A DNA stretch of 64,000 nt from positions 1 through 64,000 of the forward strand of contig CAJAYT010000097.1 in the NCBI GenBank assembly GCA_903949285.1, given 5' to 3'. The DNA is from an uncultured Burkholderiales bacterium (GTDB taxonomy: Bacteria > Pseudomonadota > Gammaproteobacteria > Burkholderiales > Burkholderiaceae_C). Of this stretch, positions 41,834-50,001 are shown piece by piece. Positions within the stretch are counted from its first letter, which is position 1. Each line of letters starts with the position of its first letter. Position numbers and translations under genes: made by a program. The notes beneath the pieces were generated by a model that searched no databases, was not told where the DNA came from, and saw nothing but the letters and a program-made list of their open reading frames with translations.

Positions 41834-42436
41834 ATGAAAATGTTACCTTACTTCCATTTACTCCTAGCAGCCACGCTCACTTTAGGTGCGGCTGGTGTAA
41901 GTGCGCAAAGCGATTCTCGAAGTACTGCCGATAAACGCATAGCCAAGAAACCTAACACTATCGAGCTCAACGTAACCGGTCCCGCCTCTGATTTGGTCAG
42001 CAATGCAATGCAGTTGCTTGGCGTACGCTATCACAGAGGGGGAACAAATGAAGCTTCTGGATTTGATTGCAGTGGGTTCGTCAGAGCGATGTACGAAAAA
42101 ACTGTTGGTTTGGTGCTCCCTCACAATGCTCGTGAGCAAGCAGCTGTAACTGATAAGGTTGATCCAACAGAGCTCCAGCCCGGTGATTTGGTGTTTTTCA
42201 ACACCATGAAACACGCCTTCAGTCATGTTGGTATCTACCTTGGGGACGGAAAATTCATTCATTCCCCAAGAACTGGATCGGCCATCCGGATTGAAGATAT
42301 GCGCGAAGCCTACTGGGTTAGGCGTTTTAACGGAGCCAGAAGAGTACCACTTGAAGAAATCAATGCAAGTTACTTTGCTCATTCAATAAAAGCAGACTTA
42401 CCTTATAGCGGTAAAGCCGACTCAAATTCCAAATAA
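41834..42436 (+). CDS. Exported NlpC/P60 cell-wall peptidase
   Basis: A 200-residue secreted peptidase. The signal peptide MKMLPYFHLLLAATLTLGAAGVSAQ ends near residue 25. The NlpC/P60 domain has LLGVRYHRGGTNEASGFDCSGF with the catalytic Cys and HVGIYLGDGKFIHSP with the catalytic His. The family cleaves peptide cross-links of peptidoglycan. The ATG at 41834 follows an AGGG element; a TTG at 41810 in frame would only extend ahead of the signal peptide. A TATAAT hexamer at 41819 is a possible -10 box. Confidence 0.9.
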   Translation: MKMLPYFHLLLAATLTLGAAGVSAQSDSRSTADKRIAKKPNTIELNVTGPASDLVSNAMQLLGVRYHRGGTNEASGFDCSGFVRAMYEKTVGLVLPHNAREQAAVTDKVDPTELQPGDLVFFNTMKHAFSHVGIYLGDGKFIHSPRTGSAIRIEDMREAYWVRRFNGARRVPLEEINASYFAHSIKADLPYSGKADSNSK

Positions 42437-42490
42437 ATGCTGGCTTCTGGGTGTAAACGCTGTGAAACCCCTTTAATGCTAAAATAGCCC

Positions 42491-42718
42491 ATGGCCCGAG
42501 ACGACACCACCCAAATTAGAAACGACGGGCTACGCTATAAGTCAAAAAAAGGTGGATCACCATTTGGAACTGGTGGCCGCTCAATAGACACGATGAGCTG
42601 CATTAAATGCGGTCGTCATAAACCCAGATCTGAAGGCTCGTTCAAAAGAATGCTTGGTTCAACTATGTTCATTTGTTTTGAATGTAAGCCTGCACCTAAA
42701 GCTGAAACTGAGCTTTAA
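42491..42718 (+). CDS. Small zinc-ribbon-like hypothetical protein
   Basis: A 75-residue protein with two CxxC pairs (CIKC near residue 37 and CFEC near 63) in a Gly/Arg/Lys-rich background, typical of a single zinc ribbon. It is not a family I can name, but the even spacing of the pairs and the tight linkage to yggT argue that it is real. Its TAA shares its last A with the ATG of the next gene, so translation is coupled. Confidence 0.72.
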   Translation: MARDDTTQIRNDGLRYKSKKGGSPFGTGGRSIDTMSCIKCGRHKPRSEGSFKRMLGSTMFICFECKPAPKAETEL

Positions 42719-43287
42719 TGATCTACCAGATAGTAGCGTTTATCCTTCAAATTGCTGAGGGGTTGCTAGCGGGGACTTGTCTGTTAAGACTACTATTTCA
42801 CTTTCAAAGAGTTTCCCTTAGCCCCAATTCTGGGAATCCCCTTGGCGCTTTTGTATTTGCAACAACAAACTGGATAGTTCTACCTATTAGGCGTCTCATT
42901 CCGGCTTGGGGTCGCCTAGATTCGGCAAGTTTGTTATCAGCCTACATCATCATCCTAACTAAAGCATTGCTGATTGGATTCATAAGCTTTGGTGCACAAC
43001 CTTACTCATTGATCTTAGGCGTAAGTTTTTTTAGCTTGCTAAATATGAGTTTGTCCTGCCTGAACGGCTTGGTTCTGGCTTACGCTGTTATGACCTGGAT
43101 AAGTGCAAATACAGCGGTAAGTGATATCTTTTCTCGACTGGTGAATCCGATGTTAAAGCCAATACAAAAAGTGCTCCCACTCTTTGGAGGTATAGATTTG
43201 TCTCCACTTGCCCTTCTTGCGTTGATACAAATAGGTTTAATCGTGCTCCAAAATTTACAGAGCGAGATACTAGGATTGTTTGCTTAA
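42718..43287 (+). CDS. YggT family membrane protein
   Basis: A 189-residue integral membrane protein with two YggT repeats. Each has a hydrophobic hairpin and a conserved stretch: FQRVSLSPNSGNPLGAFVFATTNWIVLPIRRLIP in the first and NTAVSDIFSRLVNPMLKPIQKVLP in the second. Family members have been linked to osmotic tolerance and cell division, but the mechanism is unclear. Translation appears coupled to the preceding zinc-ribbon gene by a one-base overlap. It ends two bases from the convergent phosphatase gene. Confidence 0.92.
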   Translation: MIYQIVAFILQIAEGLLAGTCLLRLLFHFQRVSLSPNSGNPLGAFVFATTNWIVLPIRRLIPAWGRLDSASLLSAYIIILTKALLIGFISFGAQPYSLILGVSFFSLLNMSLSCLNGLVLAYAVMTWISANTAVSDIFSRLVNPMLKPIQKVLPLFGGIDLSPLALLALIQIGLIVLQNLQSEILGLFA

Positions 43288-43289
43288 AT

Positions 43290-43874
43290 TCAATCCGTGC
43301 CGGGGAGTAAAGTACCGATGAAGTCATTTAAGCTTTCATCCATAGCTTTGGTATCACCCCAAGGGCCGTGGGGGAAGTGGCCATATCGGATAGCAAGTTG
43401 TTTACTAGCCGTGATTTCATCGACTCCGTTTTGAATTAAATAAACAGCAGAAATAAATCCTGTTCGGTCTGAACCGTTCAAACAGTGAATCAATACGGGC
43501 TTTTGTGCTTGATTAATTAATTCCACGTAAGCCCGAGCTTCGTCTGGTTTGATGCGGTGCGAACTGGAGAGGGGAATATCAATAAGCGTGACACCGTTTT
43601 TACTTGTAACGCTAGACTCAGTCTTGTACCAATCTTTATCTGGGTTTGCACCCCTAAGATTAACTACTGTTTTTATGTTCTGCGTCGAGATATGATTTTG
43701 TAAGGAGATCGCATCAAGTTGTGCTGATCTATAGATCTCACCGTCTTTTACAGCATAGAAGTTGCCGTCATAATTTATAAAGAGATAAAAACCACCAAGT
43801 ACCAAAAGACCGATAACTCCCAAGGCAAGGAGTGAGACGGCTAGTTTTTTTATAAATCTCAAAATGACCCCCAT
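43290..43874 (-). CDS. Membrane-anchored tyrosine/dual-specificity phosphatase-like protein
   Basis: A 194-residue protein with an N-terminal membrane helix (about residues 10-33, LAVSLLALGVIGLLVLGGFYLF). The phosphatase domain begins IYRSAQLDAISL; the signature HCLNGSDRTGF gives CX5R with Cys131 and Arg137. The fold matches the Siw14/DUF-type tyrosine phosphatases seen in bacteria. The start at 43874 has an AAGGAA site, and only 20 bases separate it from the partial tRNA copy, so before the island arrived it lay directly behind tRNA-Val. Substrate unknown. Confidence 0.88.
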   Translation of the reverse strand: MGVILRFIKKLAVSLLALGVIGLLVLGGFYLFINYDGNFYAVKDGEIYRSAQLDAISLQNHISTQNIKTVVNLRGANPDKDWYKTESSVTSKNGVTLIDIPLSSSHRIKPDEARAYVELINQAQKPVLIHCLNGSDRTGFISAVYLIQNGVDEITASKQLAIRYGHFPHGPWGDTKAMDESLNDFIGTLLPGTD

Positions 43875-43894
43875 CTAGGTTCCTTGCGATTAGG

Positions 43895-43940
43895 TGGTGG
43901 GCGATACATGGATCGAACATGTGGCTTCCACCGTGTGAAG
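43895..43940 (-). repeat. att-like direct repeat: 3' fragment of tRNA-Val
   Basis: All 46 bases match 46173-46218. Read on the minus strand it starts at the last base of the 5' anticodon strand and runs through the anticodon loop (TTCACAC), variable loop, T-arm, acceptor strand and CCA. The 5' half of the tRNA is missing, so it cannot make a tRNA. It is the displaced original 3' end of the target gene. Confidence 0.88.
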
Positions 43941-44401
43941 ACTCCAACATTTCACCAATTTCTTTATATGGATCAATAATTTACCAATTTTCAAAAGCGC
44001 CAAAGTAGTATACTAGTATTTTAGTTAACAGCTGAAAAAGTTATTGTTTTCACGTCCTCCAATATTATCAATAAAGGCATAAAGACTCTTTACGTTTGGG
44101 CGCTTTGATCTCTCACTTTAGCCAACTGACAATTCATAGGGTGCTTCAAAGTGTATAGAGTTCTGATCTTGGCATCGCCGTAGGATGCGTAAGTTGCAAA
44201 TGTTTTATGCAAGTCCGACGCCCTCCCCCGTAGTAGCTAGTGAGTCGCCTGGGTTTCCTAGACAGGCCGGAGCCTCGGAAAATCTTGTCACTCGCAGACT
44301 ACAGAGCACTGGTCATTTGTTTGGCTATGGCTGAGCTTAGGATTGTGAAGCTCTGCAGAATATCGTAAAATTAGCTACTTTTGTAGTAAAGGAGTTTTAA
44401 C
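43941..44401. other. Island interior without a recognisable gene
   Basis: This stretch of 461 bases between the left repeat and the antitoxin gene holds no convincing reading frame. Short open runs on the minus strand look protein-like but carry stops, consistent with decayed coding sequence. Just before the antitoxin, a small inverted repeat CTAC-TTTT-GTAG (about 44374-44385) and an AAGGAG ribosome-binding site are seen; the inverted repeat could be the autoregulatory operator of the toxin-antitoxin pair. Confidence 0.5.
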
Positions 44402-44626
44402 ATGGGTATGCCAGTAAGAATTGACAACCTCCTATACGAGCAAGCGAAAAACGAAGCCAAAGCTGAACATCGCACCATTGCAGGCCAGATTGAGTTTTGG
44501 GCCTGTGTTGGGCGAGCTGCGATCGACAACCCAGAGTTGCCGGTTGACTTTGTCGTGCAAGCTTTAGCGTCAATGAAAGAGCCTCGTAGCGATGCGATTC
44601 CTTTCCAGCCCCGTAGCCGCGCATGA
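44402..44626 (+). CDS. ParD-like type II antitoxin
   Basis: A 74-residue antitoxin of the ParD-like family. MPVRIDNLLYEQAKNEAKAE looks like a ribbon-helix-helix DNA-binding N-terminus, followed by the hallmark HRTIAGQIEFWACVGRAAIDN and a C-terminal toxin-binding tail. AAGGAG lies eight bases before the ATG. Its stop overlaps the toxin start as ATGA, so the two are translated together. Such antitoxins usually repress their own operon. Confidence 0.88.
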   Translation: MGMPVRIDNLLYEQAKNEAKAEHRTIAGQIEFWACVGRAAIDNPELPVDFVVQALASMKEPRSDAIPFQPRSRA

Positions 44627-44898
44627 GCTACCAGGCAGTCCAAACACGTAGATTTGCTCGTCAATATAAGAAGCTTCATGACAACGTTGCTGCAGATGTA
44701 GACGCGGCAGTCAGCGCTGTAGAGACTTCTCCAAAAATTGGGGATCAGAAAAAAGGTGACTTGGCGGCTTTATATGTTTATAAATTCCGAAGTCAGGGAC
44801 AGCTTTACTTGCTGGGCTACACGATCGGCGAGGAGCTTAAATTGGTATACCTCGAGGCAGTTGGACCACACGAAAACTTTTATCGAGATTTGAAATAG
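44623..44898 (+). CDS. ParE/RelE-like toxin
   Basis: A 91-residue toxin of the ParE-like/RelE superfamily fold. The N-terminus FARQYKKLHDNVAADVDAAV is the two-helix region, and IGDQKKGDLAALYVYKFRSQGQLYLLGY is the beta-sheet core with basic residues. ENFYRDLK is the typical tail. It follows the ParD-like antitoxin with a four-base overlap. Whether it hits gyrase or mRNA cannot be told. The pair could stabilise the small island. Confidence 0.88.
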   Translation: MSYQAVQTRRFARQYKKLHDNVAADVDAAVSAVETSPKIGDQKKGDLAALYVYKFRSQGQLYLLGYTIGEELKLVYLEAVGPHENFYRDLK

Positions 44899-44937
44899 CC
44901 AGCGCAAATTATGTATATCCGCTAAGGATTTCTAAGC

Positions 44938-45067
44938 CTAGGCTTCTCGATAAATAGAGTCCAAATTACGAATGTAGATCAAGCCATCTGGCACTGAACG
45001 ACTTCAGCCCGGCAACTAGTCGCGAACCAACGACCTTGACTTCATGCTCACATGGTATCTTCTTCAT
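44938..45067 (-). pseudogene. Decayed minus-strand reading frame in the island
   Basis: Reading from an ATG at 45067 gives MKKIPCEHEVKVVGSRLVAG, continuing to about residue 26. With one frame change the reading continues as PDGLIYIRNLDSIYREA and stops at 44938. Both parts look protein-like, but the family was not recognised. A single frameshift in a small gene or the tail of a larger one is the simplest reading. Confidence 0.3.
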
Positions 45068-45125
45068 GGGGAGGCAATAGGTATTAACGGGGCATCTGTA
45101 TATTAAAAAACAATGCCCATGTTGC

Positions 45126-45950
45126 ATGAGCAGAAAAGGGGAAGTTAACAATCTGGTAGAAAACTATGGTCATATAAACGTTGACGAGTATCACCATGTT
45201 GACGTAGCTTCTTTTGATCTAATATTGAAGAAAACCAAAGTTAAATTTTTTCTTGGATTAACTGCAACTCCAATAAGACGCGATGGCCAACAGCTCATTA
45301 TTTTTATGCAATGTGGTTCAATACGCCATATTGCAAAACAATCATTCTCTGCACACAATAACTTGGTCGTTAATCCCATATCAAGTCAAGACGACATTGA
45401 TTTGCCTAAAGGCGTAGCGATCCAAGAGGTCTTTAGTCACTTGACCAAAAATTCCAAACGAACCCAAGCGATTGTGGATGAAATAAAGACTGCTTTCGAA
45501 TTGAATCGAAAAGTGTTGGTGTTAACTGAGCGTACTGATCATTTGCATTCTATTCATGAGCAGCTTAGCGGGTTTGTTAACAATCTTTTTTTATTGCACA
45601 GCAAATTAAAGAAAAAGGAGCGTTCTTCATTAATTGAAGAGATTAATTCCTTAGATCCCAATTGTGCGCGAGTTTTGTTATCCACCGGAAAATTAATCGG
45701 CGAAGGTTTCGATCATGCGCCACTTGATACATTAGTTTTGGCAATGCCTGTCTCTTGGAGTGGCATGTTACAGCAGTATGCCGGTCGATTACACCGCGAA
45801 CATACAAATAAAAAAGATGTGCGCATTATTGATTTTGTTGATACCGGTCACCCGGCCCTTAATCGTATGTGGATAAAACGCCAGAGCGGTTATAAAAATA
45901 TAGGTTACAAAATACAAACAAAAAGTAATATCGATCTACAAAATAATTGA
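45126..45950 (+). pseudogene. 5'-truncated DEAD/DEAH-type superfamily 2 helicase
   Basis: A 274-codon frame that keeps motif II (VDEYHH), motif III (GLTATPIRRDG), the second motor domain with LVLTERTDHL, motif V (LSTGKLIGEGFDHAPL) and motif VI (QYAGRLHREH). Walker A and motif Ia are missing because the frame runs into a stop at 45078-45080 upstream. It must be the end of a much larger protein. The IIFMQCG segment after motif III and the C-terminal tail resemble helicases fused to archaeo-eukaryotic-type primase domains in conflict systems (the TOTE type); this is from memory and tentative. Without motif I it cannot hydrolyse ATP normally. Confidence 0.75.
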
Positions 45951-45978
45951 TAACTATCTAGCTTTACTTAAATGACTC

Positions 45979-46010
45979 ATGCTCATCGCAGCGTGAGCAT
46001 ATTTTATTTT
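45979..46010 (+). terminator. Rho-independent terminator after the helicase fragment
   Basis: ATGCTCA and TGAGCAT form a perfect seven-base stem around an eight-base loop, followed directly by ATTTTATTTT. It lies 28 bases after the helicase stop on the same strand. Confidence 0.65.
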
Positions 46011-46080
46011 GTAACAAAATTCAATCGAAATTTGCACCTACGCCAAGCAGTTAGTGTTAGTTTTTGGCTATGGTCTAAAA

Positions 46081-46102
46081 CATGCTTGCGTAGCGAAGCA
46101 TG
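46081..46102 (-). terminator. Stem-loop downstream of tRNA-Val
   Basis: CATGCTT and AAGCATG form a seven-base stem with an eight-base loop. Read on the minus strand it is followed by TTTTAG and lies about 70 bases past the tRNA 3' end, so it may end the tRNA transcript. The T-run is short. Confidence 0.45.
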
Positions 46103-46172
46103 ACACAGAAAATCAAGAAATTCAATCAGCATGACCACTTAAGTGATTGATCTCTCATAATATTTTATTCTT

Positions 46173-46218
46173 TGGTGGGCGATACATGGATCGAACATGT
46201 GGCTTCCACCGTGTGAAG
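46173..46218 (-). repeat. att-like direct repeat within tRNA-Val
   Basis: Right-hand copy of the 46-base repeat; it forms the 3' part of the intact tRNA gene. Identity to the left copy stops one base 5' of the anticodon loop, typical of integration sites used by tyrosine recombinases. Confidence 0.88.
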
Positions 46219-46247
46219 GTGGCACTCTACCGCTGAGTTAATCGCCC
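46173..46247 (-). tRNA. tRNA-Val (anticodon CAC)
   Basis: The minus strand folds into a complete cloverleaf of 75 bases with encoded CCA: acceptor GGGCGAT/ATCGCCC, D-stem ACTC/GAGT, anticodon stem CCACC/GGTGG with loop TTCACAC, a five-base variable loop and T-stem ACATG/CATGT with loop TTCGATC. Anticodon CAC reads GUG. The 3' 46 bases are repeated at 43895-43940. It lies downstream of dnaQ on the same strand, 91 bases apart. Confidence 0.95.
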
Positions 46248-46338
46248 AATTCATAAGTATTGTCTCTTATGCGCGGGGTAATTATCTCATAGTTACAGTT
46301 AAGAATTGGTGTTTTACGAATTGGTTCTGGGTGGGGGC

Positions 46339-47049
46339 CTAAGACTCAAGTGATCGCCAAACTGTTTTACCTGAACTTGCTTTATCAATCTCAGACAGCA
46401 CAGTTAAATGCTCTGCAGCTTCTTGGTCGTTTGCAAGAATAGTTGATAAATCATAATTGGACAAATCAATCTTGACAACATTCAGTTGTACTTCCTTAGA
46501 GTCATCAGCGTCCATGATTAACGCATCTTGACCCCTTGTCATGCAGATATAAACATCCGCTAATAACTCAGCGTCCAAGAGCGCTCCGTGCAATTTTCTG
46601 CTTGAGTTATCTACTCCGTACCGGTCACACAAGGCATCTAGTGAATTTCTTTTACCCGGAAAGAGTTGCTTAGCCATGGTCTGGGTATCAGTGACCTGGC
46701 TCACGTATGCAGAAAGTGAATCTTTCGAACAAAGTGCAAACTCTTTATCTAAAAAGGCTACGTCAAAAGATGCGTTGTGAATAAATACATGCGCGCCAGA
46801 TAAGTAGTCGATAATTTCATCTGCAAGCTGAGCAAACTTAGGCTTGTCCAGTAAGGACTCATCACTTATGCCGTGAACCTTCAAAGCGTCTTCATGACTA
46901 GCACGCTCAGGATTAATATAAAAATGTAGGTTATTTCCTGTTAACTTTCGGTTGACCATCTCGACGCAACCGATCTCTAAAATGCGGTCACCAGCCTCGG
47001 CCGATAAGCCAGTAGTCTCAGTGTCCAAAAAAACAAATCTGTTAGTCAT
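46339..47049 (-). CDS. dnaQ: DNA polymerase III epsilon subunit (proofreading exonuclease)
   Basis: DEDDh 3'-5' exonuclease (236 residues). ExoI is FVFLDTETTGLS with the metal-binding Asp8 and Glu10; ExoII includes HVFIHNASFDVAFLDKEF; ExoIII has KLHGALLDAELLADVY with the catalytic His and Asp. The C-terminal region that binds the polymerase alpha subunit is present. It is 39 bases downstream of the ferredoxin gene of the ISC operon. Confidence 0.96.
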   Translation of the reverse strand: MTNRFVFLDTETTGLSAEAGDRILEIGCVEMVNRKLTGNNLHFYINPERASHEDALKVHGISDESLLDKPKFAQLADEIIDYLSGAHVFIHNASFDVAFLDKEFALCSKDSLSAYVSQVTDTQTMAKQLFPGKRNSLDALCDRYGVDNSSRKLHGALLDAELLADVYICMTRGQDALIMDADDSKEVQLNVVKIDLSNYDLSTILANDQEAAEHLTVLSEIDKASSGKTVWRSLES

Positions 47050-47088
47050 ATTAGCTAATTCTTTGAATTGAAATAGGGCAAAAGCAAA

Positions 47089-47427
47089 TTAATGATTTTC
47101 TTTTGCATGATTCACAGTGTACCTAGGTATCTGGATAACAAGGGGCTCACCTGCAATGATGGCTTGACAGCTTAGTCTTGAATTAGGCTCTAGCCCCCAA
47201 GCCCTATCAAGTAAATCCTCTTCCAGTTCCTCTAGTTCGTTGAGAGACTGAAACCCCTCTCTAACGATCACGTGGCAGGTTGTGCACGCACAACTCATCT
47301 CACATGCATGCTCAATATTGATGTCATGCTCCAGAAGAGCCTCGCAAATTGTTGTGCCTCTTTGAGCTTCAATTTCCTTCCCGTTTGGGCAGTAGTCAGG
47401 GTGAGGCAAGATTTGTATAGTAGTCAT
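47089..47427 (-). CDS. fdx: ISC-type [2Fe-2S] ferredoxin
   Basis: Adrenodoxin-like ferredoxin (112 residues) that supplies electrons for iron-sulfur cluster assembly on IscU. Cluster ligands are Cys42, Cys48 and Cys51 in ACEMSCACTTC, and a fourth Cys in SRLSCQAI. It is the last gene of the iscRSUA-hscBA-fdx run, 66 bases after hscA. Confidence 0.96.
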   Translation of the reverse strand: MTTIQILPHPDYCPNGKEIEAQRGTTICEALLEHDINIEHACEMSCACTTCHVIVREGFQSLNELEELEEDLLDRAWGLEPNSRLSCQAIIAGEPLVIQIPRYTVNHAKENH

Positions 47428-47493
47428 GATTTAGGTAAAGAGGACTTTGGGTGATGCGGTGTATTTGAATACAAAATAGCAATGCTTGGAGAA

Positions 47494-49353
47494 CTATAGA
47501 GAATCCAGTTTTTTTCCAGAAAGGGCTTGTTGAATTCCACGGTTCATGCGGTTGGCTGCGAATTTCTCGGTCTCATGGGCAAGCTCACTGGTCAAGGACT
47601 CTATCATTGAATAATCAGTCGTTGAAATCTGCGTTTGTAATTTGATGACTATGGACTTGATTGTCGCTAACTCTTCTGAGCTTAACAAATCGGAGTCCAT
47701 TGCTAATGCACTTTGCGTTGCCAAAATCATTCGATCCGCGTCTACCCGTGCCTCAGCGAGGGCTCGGGCTAACTTGTCCTCCTCCGCAGTTGCAAATCCG
47801 TCTTGGAGCATTCTTGCGATGTCATCATCACTTAATCCGTAAGAGGGTTTAACCTCAATTTTTGCCGCGACCCCACTTTGTATTTCCTTCGCCTCAACAC
47901 TCAATAATCCATCAGCGTCTACCGTAAAGGTCACCCGTATCCGAGCAGCGCCAGCTGCCATGGGGGGAATTCCCCTGAGCTCAAAACGGGCCAAACTGCG
48001 ACAGTCTACAACCATGTCGCGCTCGCCTTGTACGACATGAAGGGAAAGCGCTGTTTGTCCGTCTTTGTAGGTCGTAAAGTCCTGAGCCATGGCCGTTGGA
48101 ATGGTTTGGTTTCGGGGCACAATTCTCTCTACCAAACCACCCATTGTCTCGACGCCCAAAGATAAGGGAATGACATCCAAAAGTAGCAACGAGTCACCCT
48201 GTGCATTGCCTGCAAGTTGTTCGGCTTGGATAGCTGCCCCAATCGCAACTACCTCATCTGGATTAAGGTTAATTAGGGGCTCTTTTTTGAAAAAATCCTT
48301 GACAGCTCTTTGAATGTGGGGCATCCGCGTTGAACCACCCACCATCACCACACCCTTAACGTCACTAAATTTAAGAGATGCGTCTCGGAGTGCTTTTTTA
48401 ACGCAGCCCAAAGCACGCTCAACGAGTGGTTTTGTAATATCTTGAAATTGCTCCACTGAGATAAGTGTTTTTATGTTGCACGTGCTGAGCGTTGCTTCAA
48501 AGTAAACCTGACTATTGGAGCTGAGTAATTCCTTAACTCTGCGAGACTGCGCAATCAGCAGGGCTTTTTCTGAATCAGATAAAGGCTGCGAAATGGCTTG
48601 TTGATTTAAGACAAAGGACATGAGGGCGTGATCGAAATCATCCCCCCCTAGGTGAGAGTCGCCCCCGGTTGCAAGTACCTCAAATACCCCCTTGGAGAGG
48701 TTAAGGATAGAGATGTCAAAAGTGCCCCCACCTAAATCAAAAACCGCGTAAGTGCCCTCGCTCTCGTTTTCTAAGCCGTAGGCTATAGCGGCAGCAGTGG
48801 GCTCATTAATCAGCCTTAAAACATTTAATCCAGCTAGTTGCGCAGCATCCTTTGTTGCCTGCCTTTGAGCATCATCAAAGTAAGCCGGCACCGTTATGAC
48901 AGCGCCGTAGATGTCGTCATCAAAAGTATCTTGGGCCGTATATCTAAGGGTGGCCAATATCTCAGCACTTATCTCAACTGGGGATTTTTCGCCATCACAA
49001 GTTTGGATTGAAAGCATTCCAGGCTTATCAATGAGATGCAAAGGTATATCTTCTACATTCTTTATGTCTTTGAGCCCCCTGCCCATAAATCGTTTGACTG
49101 ATACGATGGTGTTGGTTGGGTCAAGATGTCTATTTTCTAAAGCTTTAGCTCCAATTTGTCTGCCTCCACCAGTCATATACCTAACTGCAGAGGGCAGCAT
49201 GACTGATCCGTCTTCATTGGGCAAACACTCTGCAACTGAGTTTCGAACACTCGCAACAAGGGAGTGTGTCGTCCCTAAGTCAATCCCTATAGCTATTCTT
49301 CGCTCATGAGGATTTGGGGCTTGACCGGGTTCAGATATTTGAAGAAGTGCCAT
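47494..49353 (-). CDS. hscA: Fe-S assembly Hsp70 chaperone HscA
   Basis: Specialised Hsp70 (619 residues) that with HscB moves clusters off IscU. The nucleotide-binding domain has [28 protein letters not shown] and [12 protein letters not shown]. The substrate domain follows, ending in a helical lid without the EEVD-type tail. The ADP/ATP pocket residues seen are regular. It is 98 bases downstream of hscB. Confidence 0.97.
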   Translation of the reverse strand: MALLQISEPGQAPNPHERRIAIGIDLGTTHSLVASVRNSVAECLPNEDGSVMLPSAVRYMTGGGRQIGAKALENRHLDPTNTIVSVKRFMGRGLKDIKNVEDIPLHLIDKPGMLSIQTCDGEKSPVEISAEILATLRYTAQDTFDDDIYGAVITVPAYFDDAQRQATKDAAQLAGLNVLRLINEPTAAAIAYGLENESEGTYAVFDLGGGTFDISILNLSKGVFEVLATGGDSHLGGDDFDHALMSFVLNQQAISQPLSDSEKALLIAQSRRVKELLSSNSQVYFEATLSTCNIKTLISVEQFQDITKPLVERALGCVKKALRDASLKFSDVKGVVMVGGSTRMPHIQRAVKDFFKKEPLINLNPDEVVAIGAAIQAEQLAGNAQGDSLLLLDVIPLSLGVETMGGLVERIVPRNQTIPTAMAQDFTTYKDGQTALSLHVVQGERDMVVDCRSLARFELRGIPPMAAGAARIRVTFTVDADGLLSVEAKEIQSGVAAKIEVKPSYGLSDDDIARMLQDGFATAEEDKLARALAEARVDADRMILATQSALAMDSDLLSSEELATIKSIVIKLQTQISTTDYSMIESLTSELAHETEKFAANRMNRGIQQALSGKKLDSL

Positions 49354-49451
49354 TTAATTAGGTATGAGATTGATAGTTAAGTTTGTATATTTAGAAACAT
49401 CAATTGGAGTTTCAGAGAAATTGTAATGAGGAGTTTGGAGTGCTGTCAGAT

Positions 49452-50000
49452 CTAATTGCGATCCAGGAGGTCTGTTTTTTTGTCAATATCAGCCTGAAAT
49501 CGATCCACAAACATCATAGATCGAACAATCTTGGAGGCCTCAAGGAAATCGGCTTTTGTATCAATTGCTTTGATACAGTCTAGTTCTAGTTTTGACTTCA
49601 GCCGATCGACCTCTTCCTGTAAAGCCTCTAATTCTGAAAGCGTTTTGGCCTCTTCTAGTTCTTCTCGCCACTGCATTTGCTCAGTCAAGAATTCCAGTGG
49701 CATAGCAGTATTTTTTTCTGCTTCAATAGGCACTGCATTTAATTCACACAAATAAGCAAAACGGGATATGGGGAATTTTAAGCGTTGGTAGGCTTCGTTA
49801 ACTCTTATGGAATATTGCATGGCAGCTCTGGCTGCACTATCTCCACGGCTTGCGAACCGGTCAGGGTGTGTCATCGCTTGCAACTCTTTCCAACGTCGCG
49901 ACAAAGAGCTTAAGTCTATTGCGGCTTGTGGGGTGAGCTGGAACAACTCGAAATCAGTCGACTGTAAGTCAATGACCGTTTGATCGGTGGTTTGGCTCAC
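49452..50000 (-). CDS. hscB: Fe-S assembly J-domain co-chaperone HscB
   Basis: J-type co-chaperone of HscA (182 residues from the preferred start). DFELFQLTPQAAIDLSSL opens the J-domain; the HPD motif is in TMTHPDRFA-like MTHPDRFASRG. A three-helix C-terminal domain that binds IscU follows. The frame extends to an ATG at 50045, which would overlap iscA by 44 bases; the GTG at 50000 lies two bases past the iscA stop and fits the family length, so I prefer it. The exact start stays open. Confidence 0.93.
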   Translation of the reverse strand: MSQTTDQTVIDLQSTDFELFQLTPQAAIDLSSLSRRWKELQAMTHPDRFASRGDSAARAAMQYSIRVNEAYQRLKFPISRFAYLCELNAVPIEAEKNTAMPLEFLTEQMQWREELEEAKTLSELEALQEEVDRLKSKLELDCIKAIDTKADFLEASKIVRSMMFVDRFQADIDKKTDLLDRN

Positions 50001-50001
50001 A

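Larger units (their letters stand above)
43895..46218. mobile_element. Remnant of a tRNA-Val-integrated genomic island
   Basis: The segment from 43895 to 46218 is bounded by two identical 46-base copies of the 3' part of tRNA-Val. The copy at the right belongs to the intact tRNA gene; the left is a free 3' fragment. This is the footprint left by tyrosine-recombinase integration into a tRNA 3' end. Inside are a type II toxin-antitoxin pair, a 5'-truncated helicase and decayed sequence. No integrase or excisionase frame is present, so it cannot move on its own and may be a deletion derivative. The helicase part looks AT-richer than neighbouring genes. Confidence 0.8.

Noticed and set aside
41882-42382. 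166-codon minus-strand frame
   Set aside because: It is antisense to the NlpC/P60 gene, which has a signal peptide and catalytic motifs; the shadow has none.
43895-43940. Second functional tRNA-Val gene
   Set aside because: Only the 3' 46 bases are present; acceptor 5' strand, D-arm and most of the 5' anticodon strand are missing.
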